Positions 14,336 through 14,356 of a stretch of DNA of 14,356 nt are shown one piece after another. The notes beneath the pieces are model-generated. The model did not search any database. It was not told the origin of the DNA and saw only the letters and a list, made by a program, of their open reading frames with translations. The stretch comes from Bacteroidota bacterium (GTDB lineage: Bacteria; Bacteroidota; Bacteroidia; Chitinophagales; Chitinophagaceae): assembly GCA_023423015.1 (NCBI GenBank), contig JAFAGE010000065.1, positions 1 to 14,356 on the forward strand. Reading direction: 5' to 3'. Position numbers and translations under genes: made by a program. The number at the start of each line of letters is the position of its first letter. The stretch's first letter is position 1.

Positions 14336-14356
14336 TGTCAGATGGCAGATGGCAGA
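14336..14356. repeat. Heptanucleotide tandem repeat upstream of the EamA gene (runs off the window)
   Basis: Three 7-base units, TGTCAGA followed by two perfect copies of TGGCAGA, occupy the last 21 bases and probably continue beyond the window. The array begins 17 bases upstream of the transporter's start codon, so copy-number change could alter its promoter or leader. Its unit length is the same as that of the repeat at 11734-11754, although the sequence differs. Confidence 0.7.

Overview
The window looks like chromosomal DNA from a Bacteroidota bacterium, most likely a member of the Chitinophagaceae or a close relative. This is inferred from the protein families, the near absence of Shine-Dalgarno sequences before start codons, a TAnnTTTG-type -7 element, and short heptanucleotide repeats between genes. 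No rRNA, tRNA, insertion sequence, phage gene or CRISPR array is visible. Coding density is high and no gene-free stretch exceeds 300 bases.

Layout: (1) Bases 1-1776 (+) hold the 3' part of a sigma-54-dependent activator (GAF-PAS-AAA+-HTH) whose start lies upstream of the window. (2) Bases 1881-3149 (+) encode a lipoprotein of the vanadium haloperoxidase / PAP2 superfamily. The 104-base gap before it holds a near-consensus -24/-12 element and a 9-bp inverted repeat centred on that element. (3) Bases 9484 down to 3230 (-) form a tight signalling operon: a receiver-histidine kinase, a 1193-residue CHASE3/HAMP/GAF hybrid kinase with three receivers, a possible 17-codon ORF, cheR and cheB. CheR and CheB are present without a chemoreceptor, CheA or CheW, and no protein in the operon has a DNA-binding output domain. 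(4) Bases 12767 down to 9624 (-) encode an exported alpha/beta hydrolase followed by an exported glycoside-hydrolase-like protein, probably co-transcribed. A GTGAGCG heptamer repeat/hairpin separates them. (5) Bases 12936-13334 (+) encode a small DoxX-like membrane protein. (6) Bases 14319 down to 13396 (-) encode an EamA/DMT-family transporter, convergent with the DoxX gene. The two share a strong hairpin terminator, and a second heptamer repeat lies just upstream of the transporter's start.

Most likely working relationships: the two kinases and CheR/CheB probably make one sensory module with adaptation by methylation, its substrate possibly the kinase coiled coil. The sigma-54 activator may control the haloperoxidase directly downstream. 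The hydrolase and the glycosidase-like protein probably act together in the periplasm or outside the cell on a glycan or ester. All three are inferences from layout and motifs. The most interesting leads are the methylation-like sites in the hybrid kinase, the candidate sigma-54 promoter of the haloperoxidase, and the tiny ORF that exactly fills the kinase-cheR gap.
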